A DNA stretch of 64,000 nucleotides, from assembly GCA_036245805.1 (NCBI GenBank), contig BTRK01000004.1:21142001-21206000 (forward strand), given 5' to 3'. This document shows, piece by piece, positions 33,577 to 44,836 of this stretch. The notes under the pieces were generated by a model. It saw nothing but the letters and a program-made list of their open reading frames with translations. It searched no databases and had not been told where the DNA came from. How positions within the stretch are numbered: the first letter of the stretch is position 1; each line of letters opens with the position of its first letter. Source of the stretch: Pristionchus mayeri. Lineage: Eukaryota > Nematoda > Chromadorea > Rhabditida > Neodiplogasteridae. The translations under genes were made by a program, and so were the position numbers.

Positions 33577-34492
33577 GGTGCAAGCGAGAAGGACGACGAG
33601 GGGAAGATCGAAAACGAGACTTATCGAGAGAAACGATCAATAAACGAGGAAATGAGCGTGCGATCGTGTACACGTCACAGAAAATACCGTATGACATAGA
33701 GCGCTCGCAAACTGATTTTATTGAATTTTTTCTATTTTTCGGATTGAGAAAAATTTTAAACTTGGAAATTAACATTCTTTAGGTATAACAAAAATAAATA
33801 ACACGTGATGATTAAATTCAGCTTGCATAAAGAAATATTCCTTATTGACCATAAAATGTACGGAAGGACTGTAACATTTGCTAATATCTAGAGATGATAG
33901 GGTAAACATTTCATTGTATAGTTTACGATATTCTTCATCGACTTATCATAAGACAATATTTAGTGATCGAAGGCTGGATGATCGTAATCAGATCTATGAT
34001 TTTCGTAGATGAGTTACTCGGTGACTATCTCAGATTAGAGATGTGTGACAGCATATTCGTTTCTTTTCTTCAAATACCTGACTAGATTCTTAATCCATGA
34101 TGATTAACTGGTCACGGTACCGTAATCCTTCACCGTACAAGTTGACACGGGCGGGGATTGTAAGCATGTCAAATTCTATCATCGGAATGATTCAGCCTAA
34201 TCTTGCGGTCCAATAACGTCATTTTACGACTCTACGATCCAGAAGATCAATGTGACTCGCTAAAAGGTTTTTAGAAGCGGCTGAATCGTTAGAGGATGTT
34301 AAGATAAATAGTGACGAGAAGAGTGGTAACGTTGTGGTGGCTTGATCTCCGATGAGAATGTGGTCGTGTGCCATAATCCGATGTGAATTTCTCGTCCTGG
34401 ATGACAAAGGGGAGAAGGGGGGGGGGAAGCGAGGGACGAGGGGCACTGATAAGACTCGGAGAGACAGCCTCATTCTGCAGGGAATCACCACC
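33577..34492. promoter_or_regulatory. Shared upstream region of the divergent BET1-like and neprilysin genes
   Basis: About 0.9 kb lies between two start codons pointing away from each other, and must hold both promoters. Nothing coding is supported. A CATTCTGCAG at 34470-34480 just before the neprilysin ATG (34493) resembles an acceptor and could be a trans-splice site; this is inference. Confidence 0.4.
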
Positions 34493-37400
34493 ATGGGGAA
34501 GGTGATCCAGATTGTTGGAGGGGTGAGTTTATTCTACATTCGTTTCCATACAGTAGATTACTGACTAGGTGGGAAAACTCAAGAACCGTTCATCATCTAT
34601 TCCTATCCCCTCTGCACAGTCTTCGAGCACGTCATCCTTCTCTGGCTACAGTATCCCTGATGATCCCCTCTGCAGATAGTAGTCCTCCTTGCGATCCTCG
34701 GATCATTGGGAGTGGGCATCGCCTCTCTCATCACAATTCTCAACGTGCAGACGAAGCAGAACGCGCAATTCAGTGAGTTTTCGCTTTTCTTCGTCCATTT
34801 CATGTATCGTCACTTGTCACTATCAAAACTGTTTGCATTCTATCGGTGAATCAGATCGTAAAGTTATCGTCTTATCAGAGACGCATTTTGAACTGTCTTC
34901 CACGACTTATAACTCCATTATCTGCCAGAAGCTAAATTTGCAAGAACGGGTCCATCAAATGTCCCTGAACTTTGCACAAGAAACATTAAAAACGTGCCAA
35001 ATTTTGAGTTGTTGTAAATGTTCTTCATTCGTGTTTCCTCTATTTTATAATTGCTCCCAGTTTGATAACTATCTAAATTTACTTGAATTCCTTTCTTCCA
35101 CTAAATGAATCTCCTCTCTTGTGGTTGAGTCCATCCATCGGTCTCTGATCTTCGCTTCTTTCTCTCTCTCCTTCTTATCAGCAACTACACGAGAAATGAG
35201 TCATTCGAGGAGGGATGCGTCTCAAAAGAGACACTCTACACATTCCATCACTATACTTTAGGTACTCCCGACCCCACAGCCCCTACCACTACTGATCCCA
35301 CCAAGAATTCCATCCCCATCGCCAAGCCCATCCCGGACAATGATCCCCGATATGGAGCGTACAAGGGAATGTCCGATCTGCTTAGGTGAGTGATCGATCG
35401 ATGGTAGGTCACTCATCTTCTTCTGCAGGACGTGGATGAACAAGACCGTGGACCCTTGTGATGACTTCTACGCCTTCACTTGCGGGGCTGGCCAGAAGGG
35501 ACAGGGAATGTCCTTCGACGTCTCCGATGATGCCATCACTGAGTCGATGCTCTCCCAACTGAGAAAAGCCCCTGCTTACTTCGACAATGATGTAAGCCCC
35601 CTCCTACAAGTGATCTACCTACCAATTAATATTCCAGCCTCTGCCCGTCAGACAGATGAAGTGGTTCTACGACGCTTGCCTCACTGGAGCAGATGATGTA
35701 TGATAGTTGAAAGAGTACTGTAGCAAAATATCGATTTCAGAAGACTAATGCTGACCACGCTGCGAAAATCTTCAACGATCTGAAGAAGAAGAACCCCAAA
35801 ATCGGATTCCCCGCCCTCTACCCCAAGGATACAACTTCAGTGAAGCCCGATGAACTCGGCGGTTTCCTCGGTAAGTCATCCCTACTATTTCTTCCCATTA
35901 GAGGGCCATTAGATACCCGGGTTCGATTCCCGGCCATGACACCGTCTCCGCCTCACCAAGGCGCTTACCCATTGAGGACGGGGAATTGGTAGTCGTGACT
36001 AGATCACGCAGGTAAATAGGTTTGGCGAAAGGTGGACACTCCAGACTGAATCTGCCCAAATTGACACTGGCCTAGCAGTGTTCTCCCGCGAGCCCAGTCT
36101 CGATGACGGGATGTACCTTTACCTTTACCTTAGAGAGATACGGTATCTTCACTGATTTTCAGGTGATGCACTGGGCACCATCGGATTCACGTCGCTTGTT
36201 GATGTGGGAGTGGACACTGACTGGAAGGATCCTCACAATCCGAAGGGAGGATTCGCTCTCCTCGTTGATCAACCTGCCACTATGTACCAATCTACTTACT
36301 ACTCCAAGGTCTACGATTTCGACAGGTTAGCTAACATTTTATTGCTACAGTAATCGATACGAAACATTATTCAGTGTGGTGAGCTCTATCGTGGACACCA
36401 TCAACGCGGGAGCTCTTCTGCTGGGAGTGACGGACGTGGATCAGAAGCAAGTTCTGGCAGATGCGAAGGATGTCGCCAATCTGGACTACTGGCTGGCCAC
36501 CAACTACTCCACTGATGACACCACGAGGAGACAATATGCTAGATCGTACAACCCCTACTCCGTGGATGGACTACAGAAGACCGCTCCTTTCATCGACTGG
36601 ACCACTTTCTTCAACAGGGTGAGACATCCACTGCTTATCACTCATTGTACAGAAGAATTGAAATGCGTAACAGCAAAAGGGAATGATTGTGTGCAGGCCT
36701 TCCAACCGACGATCGGGAAGACAGTGGACGGATCCTTCCGAACGGTGGTGATGGAAGTGGACAACCTCGCCATCCTCTCGGCTGACGTCATCTCTGGAGC
36801 GATCTCCTCTCGTGCCATCAACAACTATCTCTACATCATTGCCCTCAATCAGAACTATCTCCCCGATCTGGATACTCTCCGCAAGGTGAATTCTATCGCA
36901 TCCATCATCTACCAATGCATCCTTTGCAGAAGTCAGCCCATCTCCAGGGAGTTCTTCGTGAGAAGAGACCAATCAACAAGAAGATTCGTCGCGTGCCTAA
37001 GCACGATCCTCTGGAAAGGGCCATCATCAAGGAGTTCACCAAGATCGAGAGTCACTGCCAGGGACTCTCTAACAATTTCCTCACTTGGGCTAGCACTCGT
37101 CTCTACGTCGACGCCAATTACCCTTCCCCCAAGGACAAGCAGACCGTGAGAGATCAGGTACCGTACTCTCAGAATACTGTAATCAATGGATTTTCCCTGC
37201 AGACGAACTCGATCATCCGCTCGATCCTCGTCGCAATGCGTGCTCAGATCGATATCCTCGATTGGATGAGTCCCGCCTCTAAGAGGGGAGCCTACCAGAA
37301 GATCGACAATCTCGTCGTCAACATCGCCTTCCCCGATTGGGTACTCGATGATCAGAGACTCACTGACTACTACAAGGTCATCACAATGATATCATCAATC

Positions 37401-40400
37401 GATAATCAATCCTTTTTAGAAGCTGAGCACTAAGCAGGATACTACATATCTCGACCAGATTGATCAGTTGAATGCCTTCGGTCTCTACGAGGCATTCTCT
37501 CCCATTGTCAACGGAGTCCCTGCCGATCGTACTGACTTCTCCGGCCCCTCCGCCATCACCAATGCCTGGTACCAGGTACGAATCTGTCTGCTTCCGCTCT
37601 CTCACTTATTCGTATTCCAGCCCGAGCTGAACTCGATCACTTTCCCTGGAGGAATCCTGCATGCTCCCTTCTATGACTACAACTACCCTGCAGCAATGAA
37701 CTACGGAGGTCTCGGAGTCATCGCTGGCCATGAACTCACTCACGGATTCGATGATGAAGGAGTGCAGTGGGAGGGAACTGGCATCCTCAACAGGTAGGAA
37801 GGGACTAGGTAGGTCACTCCACCTCTCCATCTCTTCAGTTGGATGGACGACAATTCGACCAAGTCCTTCACTAAGATGGCTCAGTGCGTAGTCGATGAAT
37901 ACTCCCACTTCTGCCCTCTCGGAGCAGGCCAGCCTTGCGTCGACGGAGCTCAGACTCAGGGAGAGAACATCGCTGACAACGGAGGTACGGTAGACTACGG
38001 TACTTCGGTGGGTCATCTCTGTTATTGCAGGAATCCAAGCAGCGTACAAGGCATTCAAGGCCTACGAGGCCCTCAATGGACCCGATCCACTCCTTCCTGG
38101 AGACTCCTCCCTCTTCACCGCTGACCAGCTCTTCTTCATTGGATTCGCCCAGGTACCTTATCAGTGCGTTCGCCTAACAATCGCACAATTTTCGTGAATT
38201 CCGGTACAGGTAATTAATTCCCTTGACCTACCTTGAGTTTTGTAATTCCGGTAATTCCATAAATGGTCACATTAACAGTCCCAAGCCGTTTATGTTTCAG
38301 GTGTGGTGCCAATATCCTCCATCGCAAACTGCTATGCTCAACCAAATCCTGAGGGATCCCCACTCTCCTTCCCTCTACAGAGTCCTGGGAACCGTCCAGA
38401 ACATCCCCGCCTTCCAGGTAGATCACTCGTCCCCCCATTGAGTGTCCATCTCTCTCCTTCCAGAAAGCCTTCAACTGCCCTCTTGGATCGACGTACGCCC
38501 CTGTTGACCACTGCAATGTCTGGACCTCCGAGCCCACTTCTGGTCAGAATTTACGTCCATTCAACAAATGCTTATGTTAGACTATGCACCATAGTTCAAT
38601 GGTTGGCCATTCAGGAGCTCCTCTGAACGATAAGGGCGAGCCGATCGTTCCCGACAACGACGTCAACATCGCCCCCGTCGAGAGAATCTCCCCTCAGGAT
38701 ATGGACAAATATTCCGCCTACCAGAACTCCCTCAACACCCTCAAGGTAGGTCAAGGGATAGATCAAAGATCACACCCTCCTTCCCTTACAGGTGTCCGCC
38801 AACCTGTCAGTTGCTCCCTGCGATGACTTCTACCACTACACGTGTGCGAACTACCCCGGAGCGAAGACGACCTTCTACGACCTCGACCAGGCGAACTACA
38901 AGGTCATCAACGACAAGCTCAACGACCCCACCTACCAGGATACCATCGCGGTATGGATGAGGAGAGGAATGGTAGTTGAGAATACGGCATTTCAGGGCAG
39001 CGAAGCTCTTGGCAAGCTGAAGAAGCTGTACAATAAGTGCAAGGCTGAGGCAAAGCAGTCGACTATCGGTACAACGAATTACCTCCAGCCGAAGGTCCTC
39101 AAGTTCCGCAATTCCATCAACCAGGACATTCCCCTGATCGGAGGAACCGGAACGTTCGACATCTCTCCCGTGAACTACGGAGACGTACTCGGATATCTCT
39201 CATTCGAACTCGGTGAGTATCTCTGGACTGGTTTTCAGCTTCGGATTTATTACATTTCAGGAATCGACACTCTGGTGACTCCCATGGTGGACACTAACTG
39301 GATGGATCCTCAGGCTGTGAATGCCGATACGAAGAGTGGAAATCAGTTGTTCATCGACCAGGCGACGACATACCACGTCCGCGCCTTCTACGATGGAGAC
39401 AACTGGGAGAAGCAGAAGCAAAGCTACATCAACCAAGTGACAACTCTCCTCCAGGCTTATGTGAAGCAGGACACGACTGCTGTGCTGCCCGGGACCTACG
39501 TCCAGATGATCAAAGATGCACTTGACCTTGAGAAGGTGAGAATATAAGCGGAGATGCAAGACAAGAATGGATCCATTCAGACAATCGCCATCACGTACTC
39601 TGGAACGGACGAGGAACGCCGTCAGTATGAGAGACAGTGGAACGCCACCAAGCTGAAGGAACTTCCCCCCACCGTCGCTTGGGATCACTTCTTCGCAAAC
39701 GCCCCTAAGGAGGCAAAGGATTGGGTCAATGACCAGACCAAGGATATCATCGTCAACGAGGTACGAACAATCCCATTTCTAGCGCTAGAGGTATCTGAAT
39801 TTTCAGATGGACTACACTTCGAGGATGTTCGCTTACCTCGGCAACAACAACGACGCCACTGTAGTCAACTATCTCTTCATCCGTCTCCTTCTCGCTAACT
39901 CTGGTCTCATTCCCTGCTACAACACCAAGTGTGAGTCCGTGATGAGACAACTCTCCATCAAGACCGTCCCGGAGCACACTGGAAAGAGGTGAGTGACCTA
40001 TTGGGGTGCCCGGAAAGTTCGTATAATGCTTCGGAAAAAAGTCAATTCGCGATCAAATGCAGTGATTGCGCAATCTGTTTGTCAACAATGTATTGCATCA
40101 TTCTGACGTTGAGTAGTGAGAGGATTTAATCAGTCTCCTAGTTGCTACATTGATTCTTGTGATGGACTCCCATCTCTACCTCCGAGCAGTTTTACTTCAT
40201 TACTACCGTCTTGGCCGATCCGTGAAGGAGGCCCACTCTGCCCTGGCCCAGTCGGAAGGAGCTGACGCCCCCTCCATACCCTTCTGCTATAAGTGGTTCT
40301 CCCGCTTCAAGAAAGGGGAGTTTGGTCTCGATGATCAACCCCGCTCTGGACGTCCTCCCTCCCTCGATCAGCCTCTCGTTCTCCGCACACTGAAGCGCAA

Positions 40401-42935
40401 GCCCATGGCCAGTGTGCGTGAGTTGAAGAAGGATACTGGTACTCCCAGATCAACGGTGTCCGATATCCTCCATCGATCTGGGAAGAAGCCGAAACTCCCA
40501 CAAGTGATTCCCCATGACCTCTCCCCCGAACAGCTGAAAAATCGTGTTCAAGTCTGACGGGAATTACTCCATCGTAGGTCCAATCTTCGATGGGTCAATT
40601 CCATCATCGCTACAGATGAGAAGTGGATCACGTACGATAATCCTGTGAGGAGACTGCAATGGGTGGATGCAGATGAGAAGCCCACGCCCGTCCCGAAGAA
40701 GGAAGAGCACGGAAAGAAGGAACTCCTCTGCTTCTTCTTCTCAGTGCTCGGTCCCATCTACTGGGAGATCCTCGCCCCTGGCACCAGCATCAATGCCGAC
40801 CTCTTCTCTGAACAACTGCAAGATGTCGCGATCAGAGTCCCTCCCAGACTCCTGAACCAGGGCTAAATTCTTCTTCTGATGGACAATGCTCGCCCACATC
40901 GAGCGAAGATGACCCAGATGAAAATGGACGAGCTGAAGATCGAGAGGATTCCCCATCCACCGTATTCCCCGGATCTCTCCCCATGCGACTACCACTGCTT
41001 CCGCTCTCTCTCTGACTTCTGCAAAGGAAAGAAGTTCAAGAATCGAGATGAAGTTGTGAGGGCTTTCGTGAACTGGGCGGTCTCGAAGAAACCCGCATTC
41101 TGGAAGAGAGGAATCGAGACCCTGCCCAATCGTTGGAGGGAGGTAGTGAGAAAGAAGGGGGCATACATTGGTCACTGAGCATTGAATAAAAAATAAAAAC
41201 AAAAAATTATACGAACTTTCCGGACACCCCAATACCATCCTCATCGATGACGTCATCTTCCTTCAGTCGCATTCCTCGTCGTCCCACTGCTTCGTATGCT
41301 CCTCTCAACGACGACGACGCCGATGGAGTCGGATGTGCTGATGAGATCTCAGTGATGGCCGATGCCCAGGGAAGAGTGTACGTGGATGCGAGATTCCCCA
41401 CTGAGGAGGACAGATGGACGATCAGAAAGTGAGTTCAGTATTGAAGAGAAGGATGAATGATGGATGATTGCAGCAAGACGATGGGAGTGATGACGAATAT
41501 CGTGGATGCGATGAAGGGAATGATCCTCCAGCTCGATTGGATGTCCCTCGACTCAAAGAACAAGGCTCTCAACAAGGCTGCCAATATCCGTCAGTTTCCT
41601 TTCCTTGGAAGACCAGCGATTTTAATAGTTAAAACTCTTCCTTTCGACGTTATCGTGTTCCTTGCAGAAGTCAACGTCGCCTTCCCCGACTACATTCTCA
41701 ACAACGGGGAACTGGACGCGAAGTACGACGATCTCAAATTCGATGATGGAGATTCATACTACGGGATGCTCGACAAGGTCACCATCTACTCGATTGGCCA
41801 GCAGTACAAGATGCTCACTGTCGCCAAGGCAGACAGAACCGATTTCCTTGGACAGACTGCAGTTGTCAACGCGTGGTATGCGGTGAGCGACCTACCCTCC
41901 ATCCCCATCTAATCGATATTTCCAGCCCGAACTCAACTCGATCACTTTCCCTGCTGGAATCCTGCAAGATCCCTTCTTCAATGTCGACTACCCCGCTGGT
42001 CTGAACTACGGAGGAGTCGGAGTCGTCGCTGGCCATGAACTCACTCACGGATTCGATGATGAAGGAGTGCAGTGGGATTTCGATGGAAGACTTAACAGGT
42101 TGGATGACCATTTCAGGAATTGGTAGTTAGCCAATGCGTGTGTGGGCGTGCTGTTCTTGAATAAATACTGCTTTTGCGGGTGATATTGGAGAAAGAAAGA
42201 TACTGGTCGTATGTGCATGAATACACTATTAATGGCACACTGCAGTATGGTCACTACTGGCAAGTGAATGCACAACTGACAACTGAATTCATTGCAGCTG
42301 GATGGATGATGATTCTCAGAAGGGATTCAACACCATGGCTCAGTGTGTGATCGATGGTTCGTTTGTGAGCTCATCTTACCGTAACTTGTCTCTCGATTTC
42401 AGAATACAATCAGTTCTGTCCTCTTCCCGAGGATCGCAGCCCCCGTTGCACCGACGGAACTCGCACTCAGGGAGAGAACATCGCCGATAACGGAGGTACT
42501 GTAGACTACGGTAGCCAAACATAGGGAAATCGATTGGAGGAATTCACTCTGCCTGGAGAGCGTACCAGAATCACATCGAGTTGGACGGACCCGATGCACT
42601 GTACATGGACAGAGTCTACTCCCAGTACACTGAGAGCCAACTGTACTTCCTCAACTTCGCCCAGGTGTGGTGGAGTACTGTAGATGGGAATACGGTATTC
42701 AATCGATCAATCATTGACGCCTTCTTTGCAGGTCTGGTGCATTCAGAAGGACTACATGACTGAGTCGTATGTCTCTGGTCGTCTGATGACTGATCCCCAT
42801 TCCCTCGGCCCCTATCGAGTACTCGGAACCCTCCAGAACATTCCCGCCTTCCAAGCCAACTTCAACTGTCCCAAGGGATCCGCATATGCCCCTGAGTCTC
42901 ACTGCTCAGTGTGGGTTCCCACCAAGATGGCCTAA
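34493..42935 (+). CDS. Tandem double neprilysin (two complete M13 zinc metallopeptidase units)
   Basis: A type II membrane metallopeptidase gene. The short cytoplasmic start [10 protein letters not shown] is followed by an anchor ([20 protein letters not shown]) and a Thr/Pro-rich stalk. Unit 1 runs from [12 protein letters not shown] to [10 protein letters not shown] and has [16 protein letters not shown] (zinc HExxH), [16 protein letters not shown] and GENIADNGG (third zinc ligand). Without any stop, [12 protein letters not shown] leads into unit 2, from [16 protein letters not shown] through [16 protein letters not shown] and GENIADNGG to [11 protein letters not shown] and TAA at 42933-42935. 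The linking intron (about 38537-38611) joins in phase. Both units keep all zinc ligands and the C-terminal Cys-x-Val-Trp, so both may be active. Equivalent introns sit at equivalent places (for example just before PELNSITFP), which points to internal duplication. Neprilysins cleave extracellular peptides. It could still be made as two proteins if an unseen promoter or end lies near 38.55 kb. Confidence 0.88.
35892..36132 (+). mobile_element. tRNA-derived SINE-like element in a neprilysin intron
   Basis: An intron of about 290 bases (35872-36162) is filled by a unit containing CCCGGGTTCGATTCCCGGCC, a perfect RNA polymerase III B box in a T-arm-like hairpin. A body of about 150 bases follows, then a simple-repeat tail TACCTTTACCTTTACCTTA. 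That order, tRNA-like head, body and short-repeat tail, is the SINE layout. The 5' part with the A box is missing or degraded. Confidence 0.65.
40001..41232 (+). mobile_element. mariner transposon in a neprilysin intron
   Basis: A 1,232-base element bounded by TA on both sides (39999-40000 and 41233-41234). Its terminal inverted repeats of about 27 bases read TTGGGGTGCCCGGAAAGTTC at the left, complemented with one or two changes at the right. It interrupts an intron of unit 2 of the tandem neprilysin: donor GTGAGTGACC lies just before it and acceptor TTCCTTCAG about 35 bases after it. Without the element the intron would be about 50 bases, the normal size here. Confidence 0.95.
40162..41178 (+). 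pseudogene. mariner transposase, broken by two in-frame stops
   Basis: A single uninterrupted reading frame of 338 codons, normal mariner length, except for TGA at 40555-40557 and TAA at 40864-40866. The N-terminal helix-turn-helix part is present ([27 protein letters not shown]). The catalytic residues are all there: Asp in ATDEKW, Asp in MDNARPH, and Asp in [12 protein letters not shown], with 34 residues between the second and third, the mariner DD34D pattern. No frameshift was found, so the copy looks recently inactivated. It cannot make full-length transposase as it stands. Confidence 0.92.
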
Positions 42936-44836
42936 TCTCTCCCTCCATTCACTACTGTACATAATAGCGAGGTGGTCGTTCCCTTCTCTCAGTCGAATAG
43001 ATGATTCAGTAGATCGACAGAGGGGGGGGGAGATGCCGTCCCGCCTCCCTGGACATATTCATATAGTTTGTTATTTCCTCTTCGATGCGCTTCACTTATA
43101 AATTTATTATGCTCACTTTGCACACTCGGTTGACAGTTGATTGGGAAGGCCCGCGATGAATGAGAATGATCGAAGATACAGCCATAACATTCACTGGCTT
43201 CTCCCACGAACAGCTGAAAATACAATACAAAGGTTGAAGTGGTTCGCACATTTGGCTATTGTATTTCCTTTGTGCCCTATTTTCTCTTTTGTATCTGTTT
43301 ATCTTAAGTGACGAATGAGATACAGTGATAAAAGAATAATATTTATTCGAATTCAAGTTGAATTCAACGCGGAAATAAGCGCATTACAGTTTATTTCCGT
43401 CTTGGAATATCGTCAATATTGGAGTGAAAGAAGAGTAACGAAGGATGGATTCATCTGATGTCTCCATTCATGGAGAACAACCTAACTTCACTTCCTCCCC
43501 ATGTACTCGATTGCCCTTCTCCTCTCTGATCTCCTTCTCTCTTCCCTGTCTCGAACTGTTTACTCCTTCCTAGTTATTCATACATTTTCTCACTTGTTTC
43601 TCCCTCTCCTATCCAGAGTGCAATCTTCATATCTCCTTTCCCTTCTCTCTCTTCATTTCTAATGCCACTGTCTGCTCACTAAAATTTCTTCTCTCGATCA
43701 AGACTGGTCCTTCTCTCCCTTCTCGAGTAGTTCTTCATTAGCTGCAGATCTTTCCTCGTCTTCTCTTTTCTTTCCTCCCACTTTATTTTTTTTGACTTCC
43801 TTCCAATTGATGTGCAGCAGCTCTAGGAACTCGCTTAATTATGGATGCGACCAAACGATCCATACGTTTTTCTCTCTCACAAAATTCCCAATAAACTCGG
43901 TTTGCCGTTCGGAAAGAGTGTGTGAACAGCATTGTTATTGTGTCCATTCACTCCTCTCGATCACTTTCATTTACATCACACTGAGTGGTTCCGAGTATTC
44001 CCTCATTCTGCAGCTACGATTACTTCTGTGTCTTCTTCGTATCTGATCCATCCATCGATGTCATTATCCTCCTCTCACTTCTTTCTCTCATCATTCCCCT
44101 TCTATTTCTATCCACATCTCCGTACTTTTCCCACGTAGCGACGATTCTTCGTCAGCGCGAGAAACTTTCCCTCACTCGGATTTCGTTGCAATCTGAGTCT
44201 CGATTGAGATCTAATTTGAAGTGGCTTCGAATAACTGAGATTCTTCCTCATCTCCTATTCCTTCCTCACTGTTTCCTCGTGAGATCGGATGCTTCCGACC
44301 TTCTCACTTCCTCAAATGGTTCCTTCTCCCTTCTCAGTCTTCGTCCCTCTCTCGGCTCCTCCCCCCTCCTCCCTCTCCACTTCGAACTTGCTCCCTGTCA
44401 TTCTGCATTACATTCTGATGCATGTCCATCCCCTCCTTTTCCCTTCTCCATCCATACCTTTTTTTCCTCTTCTCCTTTCCTTCAATCTCTTCTAATCGCC
44501 ACTTGGTCACATTGTTATTTCATACCTGCTTCTCTCATATTCCTTCTCTTCTCACTAAACATTTCCCGACTGATCTCATCTTTCACTTTTCTCTTCCTCC
44601 GTTCTTCCTTCCATTCTCCGTTCTGATTCCTCCCTCTCTCCTACCCTCCAAACTGTCTGTTTATCCCTCCTCCTCCTTCTTCTTCATCCTCTCTTCTCTT
44701 CTCTCCACAGAAGGCGAAACCATTCATCCCTCCGACTTCTCGGAGCAACGCAAACTTTCCATCATTTCCATTCAGTTTACGATGCGTCTTTCCTAATTAA
44801 ACTTCCTTACACTTACCGTAATCCATCCGCTTCCGC
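42936..44836. other. Intergenic, strongly pyrimidine-rich on the plus strand
   Basis: No gene is supported. From about 43480 to 44720 the plus strand is dominated by T and C. A long open frame (43985-44626) exists but is low-complexity Ser/Leu/Phe/Pro without homology that I recognise. A 10-G run lies at about 43022-43031. It should contain the GPCR promoter and any upstream exon. Confidence 0.45.

Noticed and set aside
37606..38058. A 150-residue minus-strand frame under the first peptidase unit, and similar ones at 36571-36972 and 39257-39688.
   Set aside because: Antisense shadows of well-supported neprilysin exons.
43985..44626. A 213-residue frame with apparent hydrophobic segments.
   Set aside because: The plus strand here is T/C-rich low complexity, which gives Ser/Leu/Phe/Pro strings by chance; no motif and no exon structure.
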